Positions 1 to 12,075 are shown, counted from the first letter of the stretch. The stretch is DNA of 64,000 bases from Medicago truncatula (GCF_003473485.1 NC_053044.1:23371591-23435590); one strand, 5' to 3'. Translations and numbers: made by a program. Notes: generated from the sequence alone by a model not told the origin.

Positions 1-1475
1 CAATCACATCTTCAGATGAGCCGTACAATGTTATTATGTACCCAACGGTTGAGGGTACTAAATTTGAAATAAAGTCTGCACTTATTTGCCTAGTGCAGCA
101 AAATCAATTTTTTGGATCACCCACTGAGGATCCGAATTTTCATATTTCAACTTTTCTAAGACTCAGTGGAACCTTGAAGGCAAACCAAGAGGCCGTAAGG
201 CTGCACCTCTTTCCTTTCTCCTTAAGGGATAGAGCTAGTGCTTGGTTTCATTCATTGCAAATTGGTTATATCACTTCATGGGACCAAATGAGGAAGGCAT
301 TCCTTTCCCAATTCATTCCCCGTAATAAAACTACTCAATTGAGGAGTCAAATCACACAATTCACTCAAAAAGATGGTGAATCTCTTTACGATGTGTGAGA
401 GCGTTTCAAAGAAATGCTTCGACTTTGTCCCCATCATGGTTTTGAGAATTGGCTTATTATCCACACTTTTTATAATGGTCTTTTGTTTTCCACAAAAATG
501 AATGTTGATGCAGCTGCAGGTGGAGCTTTGATGAATAAAACATACACAGGAGCATATGCTTTGATCGAGGAAATGGCCCAAAACCACTATCAATGGACAA
601 GTGAGAGAGTTATCACTGATGTTACTCCTCCACCCTCTAAAAAAGAGGAAGGTATGTACCAGTGTAAGTGTCACATATTGATAAAAGGTGGACACACTTC
701 TTCAAAAATTTGATAAATCAAGTGTAAGTGTCGTCACACCTGCTCTTGTTTCACCACCTTATGAATTTTGTGGAATACTTGGCCATACTAGTGTTGAATG
801 CGTGTTGCTAAAAGTCCCGAGCAAAATTTTTATAACCAAACTCCTAAAAATACCTTTGGACAACAAACAACACCACCCGTTTATGCAAACAACCAAAGAG
901 TCCCTCAGAAATCCAGCTTGGAAATTTTACTAGAAAAACATGCTATGGAGCAATCCAAGCAATTTCAAGAACTTAAAAATCAAACTGGATTTTTGAATGA
1001 CTCTCTTGTCAAGCTTACATCTAAAGTGGACTCCATTGCTACTCACACTAGAATGCTAGAAACTCAAATCTCTCACGTAGCTCAACAAGTAGCTACTTCC
1101 TCTCAAACCCCTGAAGTCTTTTCAAGTCAAACTGAAGCCAACCCTAAAGGCCTTATAAATGCTATTCAACTTAGGGACGGTAAGCAGTTAAAGGACCCCA
1201 TTATGAAAACTAAGACAATTGAGGGTGAGATAGAGAGTGAAAAGCAACAAGGTGAGAAAGTTATAGGAGAGAGTGATAAGCCAATCGTTTCACCACCTTA
1301 TAAACTCAAAATCCATGTTCCACAAAGGCTTGCTAAGCCTAACCTCATAGTGATTGAGAGTTTTTCCACCCCTTGTGTGATAAAAAGTGAAACCATTGAC
1401 AAAGTCATGTGTGATTTGGGAGAGAACGTTAGTTTGATGACATTATCCCTTTGGGAAAGATTGGGTATTGGGTAG
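1..1475 (+). mobile_element. Athila/Cyclops-type Ty3-gypsy fossil, gag to start of protease
   Basis: Reading frames here resemble the retrotransposon gag domain of plant Athila/Cyclops elements (the stretch around FPFSLRDRASAWFHSL is typical). A linker follows, and then the beginning of the aspartic-protease region (MCDLGENVSLMTLSLWERLG, like the plant consensus CDLGAS.NLMPLS). Most of pol is missing before the 3' non-coding part at about 1.5 kb. The element is cut by the window edge on the left, is broken in several places, and is an old, non-functional copy. The family call is from recognisable protein patterns and was not searched. Confidence 0.82.
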
Positions 1476-1923
1476 AGAAACCTTCTAATCGTCAAGCTAA
1501 TGACTCTAAAAGAGCGCTTCGTGGGAGGCAACCCACGAGTTTAATTGCTTTTATTTTGTTTGTTTTGTGTTGTTTTAATTTATTTTGTAGGTATTCGTCC
1601 AAATATGATGCGAAAAAATGAAGAAAATTGAGCCTTGCATGTCCAGAAGCTTGGCACGGGTAGTGCCAATGTTGGCACGGCCGTGCCTGTAACCCAGCAA
1701 AAAAACCAACATCTTCCAGAGAGTTGGCATGGCCCGTGCCTGTGGTGGCACGGCCATGCCATGGTCCCAGACCCTCTTTTACCAATATGAGTGGAGAGTC
1801 AATGCTGCTAATTTCTTGATTATTCTACCTTCAGATATTCCTAATCTGGAGGTGGTAGAAAACTTTGTTTATGTTGGCACTAACCTACAGGTACACAATG
1901 ATGGTGATGATGGTGGTGATGAA
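1476..1923 (+). mobile_element. 3' non-coding part of the Athila/Cyclops-type fossil
   Basis: No gene is seen here. At 1521-1536 lies GTGGGAGGCAACCCAC, a hairpin motif characteristic of the region just after pol in legume Athila-type elements. Copies of the palindrome GGCACGGCCGTGCC or close variants occur at 1674-1687 and 1747-1760. The stretch ends where the LTR-like copy begins. Confidence 0.6.
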
Positions 1924-3167
1924 TGATGAGTCATTTATTATCTATTTTTATAGGATATTTAGTTTAGTTTTATTTATATTTAAGTTTATTTTATTTTAAT
2001 ATTATTTCCTTTTTGAGCTAGTTTACTACAAATTGCATTTTATTATATTTCAGAAACGAATATTGGATGGATTGAGTCTTGGAGCAAAAGAAAGGGATTT
2101 GGAGCTGATTCGGTACAAAAATATGAAGATTCGGAACAAAAATACGTCTCCCTCAAGTCAGAATGTTGGCACGGCCCGTGCTAGGCTTGGCACGGCCGTG
2201 CCACCCTCCAGAACACCTTTTTGCTGCTTTTGCTTGGATTCTGAGCTATTCTATTTTGGCGCACAATCTCTCGTGGAATATTCTTGGAATATACTTGCTT
2301 AGATTTTAAGTCGAATGTGTGCTATAAATAGAGTGGCTAGCCATCACAAATATTCATCTTTACTTGGAATACAATAAGTGACAATTGCTTTTCTAATTAA
2401 AGTTCTTTTCTTTTCCTTTATTTTCTTGTCTTTTACTTTCATGCTTTCTCTCTTCTCCCCCATGTCTACGATGAACATGAGTGAGTAGACTTCTCCTTGT
2501 CTTGGGATTGTCGGATAAGTCTAAATGACATAATCCTAATCAAACCAAGCTCTAAGCCCTAATCTTATGTAACCCTAATTTCTTATCTGAATTCACCGTC
2601 TTAACATGGATCAACCATTATCAAACTGTGGAAACGGAAGTGGAGGGTTTGATAATTGTTTATCCATCATTCCAAATATCAATTCATAAAACGAAAGTGG
2701 AGCTTTGATATTCGAACAAGTGAATTCAGACAAGGATTGCAAACTCAGCGAAATAGGCTTTGCAATCTTTGAGACATATAGTTTCGATCTTCAAGGGAAC
2801 TAATAACAATCAAGTCAGCGAAATAGGCTTGGTTGTTAGAGGAACCAAAATCCAATAGTAATCAAGTCAGCGAAATAGGCTTGGTTGCTAGAGGAACATA
2901 AGAGAAACTGTCTTGAGAAACTAGGTCTAACGTAACATTATAAGCTTATAGTTTTGGTTTAAGAAGAACTTGTTATTTAGATGAAACCAACGATCCCAAG
3001 GCTCTTTTATTATATTAATTTTCAACCGTTTAAAAACCCCCAACTTACAATTCTCTTCTCTCTTCTAATCATCTCTAAAGGTTAATTAAATTGAACTACT
3101 CCCTGTCAGAACGATACTCTTTTATACTACTTCGGTAAGACCATGCACTTGCGGTTTTATCTCATCA
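1924..3167 (+). repeat. LTR copy 1 of an Athila/Cyclops-type element
   Basis: The segment starts TGATGAG and ends CTCATCA, so it has TG...CA ends within a short inverted repeat, as LTRs do. A TATAAATA box lies near 2324. It contains GGCACGGCCGTGCC palindromes at 2168-2181 (variant) and 2189-2202, and three partial repeats of TCAGCGAAATAGGCTT near 2745, 2815 and 2864. Two diverged copies follow downstream, one direct and one inverted. The boundaries come from comparing the three copies by eye. Confidence 0.65.
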
Positions 3168-3244
3168 ATGAAGAGGAGGTAGGTGCAAACTTGCACCATT
3201 AACAAGAAGCTGGTGGAAACTATAATGATGAACGGTGGGCATGT

Positions 3245-4067
3245 ATGCAAACTATAAATAAAGTAGCTAGCCATCACAAATATGGATCTTTTCTTGGAAT
3301 TCAATATGTGACAATTGTCTTTCTAATAAAAGTTCTTTTCTTTTCCTTTACTTTCTTGTTATTTACTTTTATGCTTTCTCTCTTCTTCTCCATGTCTACG
3401 ATGAACGTTAGTGAGTAGACTTCTCTTGTCTTGGGATCGTTGGATAAGTCTAAATGACATAATCCTATTCAAACCAAACCTTAATATTATGTAACCCTAG
3501 TTTCTCTTCTAAATTCACCGTTTTAAGATGGATTAAATATTATCAAACTGTGGAAACGAAAGTGGAGGGTTTGATAATCGTTAATCCATTATTCCAAATG
3601 TTAATTCATAAAACGAAAGTGGAGCTTTAATATTCGATCAAGTAAATTTAGACAAGGATTGTGAAACATGAAAATAGTCTAGTGAACCTTGAGACTTATA
3701 GAGTTTCGAACTTCAAGGATTCTAATAGTAATCAACCATGAAAATAGGCGTGCCTTCTAGAGGAATGCACTCACTGAGACCGATAGGAGATGTGATAGGC
3801 TTAAGAGAAACTCGTCTTTAGAAACTAGGTCTAACATAAGATTATAAGTTTAATAGTTTGGTTTGTGAAGGACTTGTCAGTTAGATGAACCATTAATCCC
3901 AAGACACCTCTTTTATTATTTTCTTGTAATTACAAATCCAAACTTTTATCTAAAACTCTTTCTTCTAATCATCATTAAAAGTTAATTGAATTTATAACTC
4001 CTTGTCGGAACGATACTCTTATTTTACTACTTCGATAGAACCGTGCACTTGCGGTTTTATCTCATCA
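3245..4067 (+). repeat. LTR copy 2, same family, direct orientation, partial
   Basis: From about 3245 the sequence repeats the second part of LTR copy 1, starting before GCTAGCCATCACAAATAT and running through the CTCATCA end at 4061-4067. It is clearly diverged from copy 1, which suggests it is old. The 5' part of the LTR is absent. Confidence 0.6.
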
Positions 4068-4833
4068 AATATCAAAGCTCCACTTTCGTTTTATGAATTG
4101 ATATTTGAGATGATGGATTAACAATTATCAAACCCTCCACTTTCGTTTCCACAATTTGATAATGGTTGATCCATTTTAAAGCGGTGAATTTAGATTAGAA
4201 ATTAGGGTTACATAAGATTAAGGCTTAAAGCTTGGCTTGATTAGGATTACGTCATTTAGACTTATCCAAAAATCTCAAGACAAAGAGAAGTCTACTCACT
4301 CATGTTCATCGTAGACATGGGGAAGAAGAGAGAAAACATAAAAGTAAATAACAAGCAAGTAAAGGAAAAGAAAAGAACTTTTATCAGAAAGACAATTGTC
4401 ACTTATTGAATTCCAAGAAAAGATGAATATTTGTGATGGCTAGCTACTCTATTTATAGGTTATATTCGACTTAGAATCTAACCAATGCTCCATAAAAAAC
4501 TGCGGGCTTTTTGGTAAAACTAAAACAAAGTAGCTTAAAATCTAAGCAAAAGCAGCAAAAGGTGCTCTGAGAGGTGGCACAGCCGTGCCAAGCTTCTGAC
4601 TGGGCGGAGACATATTTTTGTCTCCGAATCTTCGTATTTTTGCTCCAAATCAGCTCCAAACCCCTTTCTTTTGCTCCAAGACTCAATCCATCAAATATTC
4701 GTTCCTGAAATATAATAATATGCAATTGTAGTAAAATAGCTCAAAAAGGAAATAATATTAAAATTAAATAAACTTAAATCTAATTAAAACGAAACTAAAT
4801 ACTATACTAAAATAGATAATTATTGACTCATCA
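4068..4833 (-). repeat. LTR copy 3, inverted, truncated
   Basis: The reverse complement begins TGATGAGTCAATAAT (plus-strand end at 4833) and follows LTR copy 1 up to about its midpoint. It then stops at the junction with copy 2. On the minus strand it is preceded by a purine-rich tract (GTGTGGGGGAGTT), which fits a polypurine tract. It therefore belongs to a second element in minus orientation whose coding remnant lies at 6096-6872. Confidence 0.6.
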
Positions 4834-5025
4834 AACTCCCCCACACTTGAATCTTGCTTGTCCTCAAGCAAAATGCATAAACATGGTAGCATAAACAAGA
4901 TAATCATATGACAATTAAATTAAAACTCATGTCTCCTCAAAGGCTTTTATTTCAATTTTACACTAATCACAAGCTCAAGCATTTCTTGTAAACTTTATTC
5001 AACCCAACAATCAAGTCTCAAGTGA

Positions 5026-5056
<31 letters not shown>

Positions 5057-6095
5057 TGTGTGTAGTTCAACCCTTTTCTTGCTCCTGTATAAGATAGATA
5101 TTATGAGAAAACATGTTCAAATCCTAGCACTAAACCAACCAAGAAAAGTCATTTCTTCATTTCATATAAGAGAAGTGGGACTTATCTAGATTTATTTGAC
5201 AAATTTAGGTGCCTTGGGGGCTGCAGATTGCCTAGGGGATACCATTTTCTCATAGGAAATCCATGAGGGGGTATCCTTTCCTCCTAGATTCCATGATCAC
5301 CCTAAGTAGTGCTGCAATTTCATAAGTTAAAAGACATCATTTTAACGTAGGAAGTCAACGAGGGGGTATCCTTTCCTCCATGTGCCAATGATGTCTCCTA
5401 ATTGTGCAATTAATTCTTTCCTTCTTTTAGAAGGATTTGTGGAAGCTACTTTGAGTAATTAGAGAAACATCACCTTCTCGTAGGAAGTTGGTGAGGGGGT
5501 ATCCTTTCCTCTATGATCTAGTGATGTCTCTTTTACAATTAAATTTGCTTCCGCCCCATTTTGATTTATCTATTTATTCCCTACACAACTTATATTACTT
5601 TTACTCTAAAGACTTTTAAACGTTAACGTACCACTAAAATTAGAATGTGTTTCCTTAAAGTACCTATTCATACATTTACTCAAGGGAAGCAACTTGTGCT
5701 TTTCTCATTGGAGAATTTATTCACATTAAAACAAGATGTAGGTATATCAAGAAAACTTAAAACACAAGAGTTCACTTTTATGTACAAGAAACAACTAATT
5801 AAGAGGAGCAAATAAAAATTTATGTCATAATTTTTTAATAAAAAACAAGCTACTTAATCATGCCTTTCGCCATAAAAACAAAACAAAAGAATAAAGAAGA
5901 AGAAGATCACATTTTTCATTGAGGTCCATAGGGAGGACCTTGGAGGTGAAAGTGTTGCATCATGTTCTGAAGCATTTGGTTATTTTCTTGGGATATGCGG
6001 TTGCCCCTTAGGACATCATTTCTTAATCCTGAAAATTCAACACCCTGCCTTTGTTTCTCGGTGCTTATCCTCTCCACCTCGGTATGTATCCATGC
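4834..6095 (-). mobile_element. Non-coding 3' region of the minus-strand LTR fossil
   Basis: No gene is seen. It holds the polypurine-like tract next to LTR copy 3, a GT microsatellite at about 5024-5064, and three diverged units sharing GAGGGGGTATCCTTTCCTC at about 5246-5300, 5345-5400 and 5478-5535. It lies between the LTR and the reading frame at 6096-6872, so it is read as part of that element. Confidence 0.5.
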
Positions 6096-6872
6096 TCATC
6101 TTTCATTTTCATTGTTTTCTCCGGCATCATGGTCATGGTGCTCCTCATCATGGTGCAAGTGTGCACCTTCCTCTTCTTCTGCATCGTGCGCTTCATGTAC
6201 ATGTGGATCATCAACAACATACAACAAATTTTCTTTCACCTCGGTGTTAGTCCAAGATGGGTTAGGAAGTACAAATAAAATAGGCACATTGAGTTTGAGT
6301 GTGTAGGACATGGGTGGACAGTGCTTAATAAAGTTCATAGAGATAAGGGTCTCTATGTTAAGCCTATTGTTTCCCTCAATTTTGTTTATCCCTTGGTCCT
6401 CACCCACTCCCAATTGCCTAGCTATGTATGTGATGATACCACCCACAACTATCTCTCCCCTACCATCTGACCTATTACCGACATGGAAAAGGTAATCAAG
6501 CAAGTAAAAGCAAGTGTTAACGGGGTGGTTGTTAAGCATGGCCCACAACATGAAGAGTTCATCGGCCCTAGTGTTCCCCAATTCAGTCATACCCCAAATA
6601 GTGCAAGCCATAGCCCTTTGAAGGTAACTATGCACCGGGTGGTGAATATTGCTAGCTTTGTTGGAACGTGTGTTAAATTGCCTAAGACCGATGATACGTT
6701 CCCAAAAGGAGGCCTGTTGATAGTCAACCGGCTTAAGACTTTTAACCCAAGGGTCATGGATGAACCCCGCGTTAGCGAAGCCCATCTCATCACAAAAATG
6801 TTGGAGAGACATCTGGTAATCAATATTCATAAGCCGGAAAGATACTCTATGATTAGGGTTATCAAAATTCAT
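6096..6872 (-). mobile_element. Fossil retrotransposon ORF (ATHILA ORF-1-like)
   Basis: A 258-codon minus-strand frame resembles the protein annotated in plants as Arabidopsis retrotransposon ORF-1 (ATHILA family). It has a helical N-terminal part with a conserved region around LQHFCDEMGFANAG, a central part with TIWGMTELGNTRADEL, and an acidic, His-rich tail. It is a retroelement remnant, not a host gene. Family assignment rests on pattern recognition. The parent element as a whole is broken. Confidence 0.6.
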
Positions 6873-7673
6873 CCTATCCTTTGTAAAAACAATTCTTGAA
6901 TCTTGTTCGTGAAATAAAAAAAAAGTTTTATATATTCTTCTAATTTGTATGTCTAGGAAACTAGTATAGAATCATATTTTTACTTTCTATTTTACTTTAA
7001 TTTCTTTTATTGTCCTCTTTAGTTGTATTTTTCTTTCGTTTAGATTAAAAAAATTACAAAGTATACCTTTTTTGCAGATCAAGGTAAGAAATTCGAATAT
7101 TTTTTTATCTATCTATCAGATTTTTTAATATTGTATGGAGTTTTATTAAAAATAATAGATTCTAAGTGAAAGTTTCGTCCATTAATTGCTTTAAAAATCT
7201 AGTATGCATAGATATGAAAATTAAAATATTTGCTACTCGAAGTCATGATTTGATGGATTTTTCTATTTTTTATAGATATCTCATATCTTAAAGAAATAAT
7301 AGAAATCTAATTTGATCTTTTCTTGTATTCTGAAATAAAAATATTTTTAAAGTAAAATGACTTACATGTTGGAACTTAGAATAGAATAAACCCTTATGCG
7401 TGGAGAAGAGGAGTATCAATTTATTCCTAGGAACAATAAGATTTAATCTGAAATATTGACAGATTCTTGCGGAGTCCGAACTAAAGAGATATTAAAAACA
7501 AAAATGATCCACCGTTCGAATTTCATTTCTATCCAATTTGAATATCAAAATAGTGGATATAGTTATGATTCAATAGGTTAGGTCCACTTACTTTTTTTTA
7601 GAATCTTTCTCATTTTTTGATTGGATAATAGAAAATAGGATAGGAATATCTTATAATTAAAGGAAATATCACA

Positions 7674-7721
<48 letters not shown>

Positions 7722-7933
7722 ATACTCTTTCACTTTCTAACTAGAATGAGTTTACTCTATTCGAATTCATTCGAATGATAACAATAATTTAATAGAATAA
7801 AAACTCGATTTTTTAATGAAATTCAACTATTCCTTAGTTTTTTTTTTACAAAGAGAAACTTCTTACAAATATCAAGAATATCTCTATTCTTCCTTCAATT
7901 CGGAATACTACTGTTGTCATTTTTTGACAAAAA

Positions 7934-8005
7934 AGCCCCTTATCGGATTTGAACCGATGACTTACACCTTACCATGACGTTACTCTACCACTGAGTTAAA
8001 GGGGC
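7934..8005 (-). tRNA. trnT-GGU: Plastid-derived trnT-GGU copy
   Basis: On the minus strand this begins GCCCCTTTAACTCAGTGG and has the GGT anticodon inside CATGGTAAG. It ends with a T-arm GGTTCAAATCC and the acceptor strand AAGGGGC. The 7-bp acceptor stem pairs and the length is 72 nt, as for plastid tRNA-Thr. It is embedded in the plastid-DNA insertion, so it is probably an inactive organellar relic. Confidence 0.85.
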
Positions 8006-8536
8006 TCCATTTGAGTCAATTCCCGAATAAGGAACCATCCAATATGGATATGAGTTTAGTACATCTATTTGTTACTGCATATACTCAAATTTTATATACA
8101 TTATAGAATAGATCTATTTTTTTTACATAGCAACTTTTTAACGAACAATAAATTGAATTTACCTAGTAAGTATAGTTAAAAAAAATGATTTTTTGATATT
8201 GGATTTGATAAATATCAATGGAATGGATTTTTTCAAAACATATTCGAATTGAAACCATCTTCATAACACTGAATGAAAGTGAAAGAAATGAGGTGTTAAT
8301 GTCGCGCCTGTTCCAGAAAATCAATCATTCCCTGAAAGGATTCTCTCTTTCTTTTGTTTTCTTTCACATTATTTTTTTTATAGTTTTATAGATTGGTGAT
8401 TGGAATGAACAATTTCGAAATCTATATGATATTTTAAGGGATTCTGAAAGATCCTTCTGATCGAATCATATCATTCCATTATATTGACAATTTCAAAAAA
8501 CTGTTCATACTATGTATGAACATAGTAGAATGGAGG

Positions 8537-8609
8537 TTGGGCTCGTCTAGTGGTTTAGGACATCTCTCTTTCAAGGAGGCAACGGGGATTCGACTTCCCC
8601 TGGGGGGTA
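8537..8609 (+). tRNA. trnE-UUC: Plastid-derived trnE-UUC copy, decayed acceptor stem
   Basis: The core CGTCTAGTGGTTTAGGAC, the anticodon region CTTTCAAGG and the T-arm CGGGGATTCGACTTCCCC match plastid tRNA-Glu. The 5' acceptor strand (plastid GCCCCTA) is altered here and no longer pairs with the 3' strand. An extra G-rich run follows the 3' end. This is a decayed organellar relic. Confidence 0.8.
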
Positions 8610-8640
8610 GGGGGGTACTACAAAAGGAAATTGGCAATTG

Positions 8641-9480
8641 ACATGATAAGAAACTATAGAATATCTAAAAAATTCCAAAAGTTACAATTCATCTCAAAAT
8701 TTCAAATCAAATAAGTCGTATCTTATCCTTCGTGTATATATATATATATGCATGATAAGGAGGCAAAAGGGAAGTTTTTAATTCATAAAAAGGGTATTTA
8801 ATCTATGTGTATAGTTTATAATTTTATTAACCAATGTGGAGCCTATTATAATTTACCGCATGGGGAATATATAATTAAGCATGCTATCTAAACAACTCAC
8901 GATTGCAGGTATTTTTTATAGGAGCAGGCTGAACCAAAACATTGATGAGTCCAGCCTAAACGGACCCTTAATTTATATGTATAATGCGCTCAAGCATGCG
9001 AAGAAAGCTGCAAGCGATAAAAGCCCTTTCTATGTTAAGTAAAGAGCTTTTATTGCTTGTTTAGTAAAGTCACGACTTTTCATTTTGATAGGAGTAGGTG
9101 CTTGTTGGGGCACTCTTCATTCTTCATTCGAAACTAATGAATGTCGGGTCGGGGATTTCTGCCTTGTTACAAAAGGGGAGTTGGGTAAAGCAAACTCCTT
9201 CCATAGACGAACACGGGGCTTAGTCAAGTAGAACCGGGTTGCGCAGAAAGAAGAAAGGGGCGAAACACTAGTTTGAATTGAAGTAGAGGAGATGCCATAC
9301 GGAGGATGCTATGATTAATTAAGCCGAAATGGAGCCTTGTTTATTAGGCTAGATTGATGTGATGTATATTTCTTGGCTCTAATCCTCGGGGCACCATATG
9401 GCAATGGCATATCCTGTTTATAAAGAAGGTTGAATTAGCACACTGAAAGATCGTTGCTTCTTTATTCTTTCCTGGATTAC
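8641..9480. other. Possible mitochondrial-DNA insertion
   Basis: The texture changes from AT-rich plastid-like DNA to sequence of balanced composition with no long reading frame. It contains stretches such as GTAGAACCGGGTTGCGCAG and CGGGGCTTAGTCAAGTAG that look like plant mitochondrial intergenic DNA. No mitochondrial gene is recognised, so this is inference from style. It could instead be unknown nuclear sequence. Confidence 0.35.
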
Positions 9481-9715
9481 TATTTTTTTATTTAGGTTGT
9501 TTTTGAACTTTTGTTTTTTTTATTGTTTTTCCCAGAGACGTATAAGTGATCTTGCTCTATGACCAGAGGGACTATTGGTTGTGTACATGACCTTACTAGA
9601 TTTGTATTTTTTCCTGCATTATTTTGAGATATATTAGTATGGATTATTATGCTTTATATATGCAATCTGTGATGCATAACGTTAACACATGCCACCTGTT
9701 AGGTGCCCCTAATAT

Positions 9716-10670
9716 TTGACATGTTATGTTTGGAATTATTTGTATTCTTTGCGAATGAAGTGGTTTATTTCCAAGGGCAAGGTTTGGTGTTGGTGGCGGA
9801 AGATGAGAAATCAGTGTTTTTGCAAAATTTGGAAAAGTCCGGCCCCTTTGAAAGTTGTGGCATTCTCTTGGAGATTATTGCTAGATCATATTCCAACAAG
9901 GGTGAATCTTCATGTTAGGAATGTACTTCCATCGGAGGCTCCATTGGCTTGTGTGTTGTGTGGTGATGGGGTGGAAACGTCGAATCACATTTTCCTTCAT
10001 TGTTCGGTGGCTTCAAGGGTTTGGATGAAAGTATCGAATTGGTTGGAGTTTAATTTCTTAATTCCACCCAATCTTTTTATTCACTGTCAATGTTGGAATG
10101 GTTGGCAGAGGAACAAAAAGGTTAGGCATGGCCTTTGGCTCATATGGCATTCAATTGTGTTTGGATGCTTTGGAGAGCCAAAAATAACCGGTTTTTAATG
10201 ATCATGTATCGAATGCGGAGGATATTGTGGAGGATGTGAAGGTGTTATCTTGGCGTTGGTCATTCAATAGGATCAAAATTCCGTTTGTTTGTTTTATGAG
10301 TGGTGTTGGAATCCTAAGGAATGTCTTGAGCGTAAGAAGGCTGGTTTTCTCTTTTGTGGTTTGTGGTTCTACTCCCTGCTGCTTTCACAGTTTTGGTGCT
10401 GCAGGTTTTTTGGCTGCTTCGGTTTTGCACAGGGACGCAGGCGCCTGGTTGTTTTTTCTGCTATTTGTGGATTTAGCAGCTGCTGCTGTTTCCCTTTCTG
10501 GCAGTTCGGTTTGTGTTCTTTGGCTTCTGGCAGGGAGCAGCGCCCCTCACCTTTTCCTATTTGGGTTTAGGTTTCAATTATATACTGGATTGTGATTTGG
10601 GTTGGTGTTTCACATATATTCGACACCTTGTAGTTATTCCCTAACTAGTTAGGTGGGTGTGTCTTATGCC
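9716..10670 (+). mobile_element. LINE (non-LTR retrotransposon) 3' fragment, zf-RVT region
   Basis: The frame at 9716-10198 encodes the reverse-transcriptase zinc-binding region (zf-RVT) found near the C-terminus of plant LINE ORF2. The order is PLKVVAFSWRLLLDHIPTR, then CVLCGDGVETSNHIFLHC with its Cys/His set, then a Trp-rich stretch. Downstream the frame is disturbed: a stop at about 10196 interrupts the usual continuation and a second frame (10227-10595) follows. The RT domain is missing upstream, so this is a 5'-truncated dead copy on the plus strand. Confidence 0.8.
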
Positions 10671-11850
10671 GGCTAAAGGGGGCAAAGACTAGATTATTTT
10701 CCAAATTTTGGCTTATCTTTCATCACAATTTTCCTAAACTTCAGACCTTTTTTCACCTTTGCTCCTAATTTCATCCTACTATTTCTCAAATTTAAACAGT
10801 TTTTATTTTTTAATGTTTCGATTTTTTGGCAAGAATCATAAAAATTAACCCACCAACAGAGTTAAAGAAAAATTATGAAGACTATCTATAACTTGGAGTA
10901 GTGATATTTGAACATCCATTTGAGACAACTTTTAACAACTTTTTTTCTATCTTTACAATAGTCAAAAACAATAGAAAGAGAAAAAGAGAAAGAGAAAATA
11001 ACAATATAACGTGAATATGAGAGAGAAAATTGTCAAAAAGTAATATAAAAATGGTTGTAGTATTGAACTGAGATTCTTCAACCATGATAACACTAACGAA
11101 AGTTGAAGTACTTGACATACTTTATTGATATCATTTTGTTATACTTTCACAAGCACAAACACTTTGTTGGTTCAGAATCAAAGAACAAAAATGGTGTGAT
11201 AAGTCATTTTTACATGGTTAATTTTTCAGGTTGTACACTAGACTCATGTGAAAGACACGACAACACGTAACTTTAGCAAAACAGTGATAAGCATAGAGTT
11301 TATAATATTTATATGATGAGATTAAGATGCTGGAGGCAAGATTTCAATCTTATCATAAGTTAGTTGTCCTTTCATCTTCTCTTGGGTAAGTTCAGGTTTT
11401 TAGTTTAGCTAATTGGTTACTTGGTGTGCTGCAGGATGTTGACAACATTATTCATTCTGCAGGATATGATGATACAAGAAGAAAATAAAAAGATCATAAT
11501 ATGAATGTTTGAATATGTTAAGGTTTGGGTCTTGAAGACCAATTAGCACAAACTGTTGCCAATAGCAGAATAATTACCAATGGCATTGAGATGCTAACGA
11601 CAATATTAGTATATTACAAAGCAAAGAATCTCAAACAGGAACAACCTGTTAAGAGCCTTAATCCTTTGAAGTTATTATGAAAAAATCACATTCCATGTTG
11701 GGAGCCAAGTACTATTATCCAACAGAAACGAAAAATCCAATTTACAGAGAAAACATATTCTCCGTTCCTCTAAGTTATGATCTGGATCGCAATGCATTGT
11801 AAGAACCAAACTAAATTTATGAGCAAAACCAAACTAAATTTATGAGCAAA
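10671..11850. other. Non-coding stretch, no gene recognised
   Basis: I see no coding gene or RNA gene here. A 20-bp direct duplication (AACCAAACTAAATTTATGAG) lies at about 11807-11846. Part of this stretch may be the 3' portion of the minus-strand snoRNA transcript described next. Confidence 0.4.
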
Positions 11851-11856
11851 ATGTTG

Positions 11857-11943
11857 AAAAGTCAGATATATCAAATGCCTCAAATATGGTGAGTTCAGAA
11901 AGGATTTCTCCTTTCACACATCTAATTGAATCATCATTCTTGT
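11857..11943 (-). ncRNA. C/D-box snoRNA-like unit A
   Basis: On the minus strand it has box C ATGATGA (11931-11937), an internal CTGA that could be D' (11895-11898) and a terminal CTGA (11862-11865). The terminal stem is weak (ACAAG against CTTTT). The first half is nearly identical to units B and C, while the part before the D box has diverged. It is likely the most decayed copy of a three-copy family. No rRNA target was assigned. Confidence 0.5.
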
Positions 11944-12075
11944 ATCTAATTCAAAAAGCTGATAACCTTAACAAACTTCAAACATTGCAATTGCAAATCA
12001 AATTCAAATTCACAGTACTTAAAACTTAATAAAAACATAATATAAACAATTAAAAGTACTTAATAAATACTATCA

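Larger units (their letters stand above)
6900..8640. other. Nuclear insertion of plastid DNA (trnT-trnE region)
   Basis: This block carries a complete plastid-type trnT-GGU on the minus strand and a plastid trnE-UUC on the plus strand, about 530 bp apart and divergent. That is how they sit in the plastid trnD-Y-E/T cluster. The surrounding sequence is AT-rich non-coding DNA of plastid character. A TA microsatellite at about 7677-7716 may have grown after insertion. The outer limits are estimates, since spacer sequence alone cannot fix them. Confidence 0.75.

Noticed and set aside
5024-5064. GT repeat as a regulatory element
   Set aside because: It is an ordinary microsatellite in a retroelement fossil with no other support.
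10227-10595. Hydrophobic 122-codon frame after the LINE zinc region as a membrane protein
   Set aside because: It lies where the LINE 3' end continues, is Phe/Leu/Cys-rich from T-rich DNA, and has no start context.
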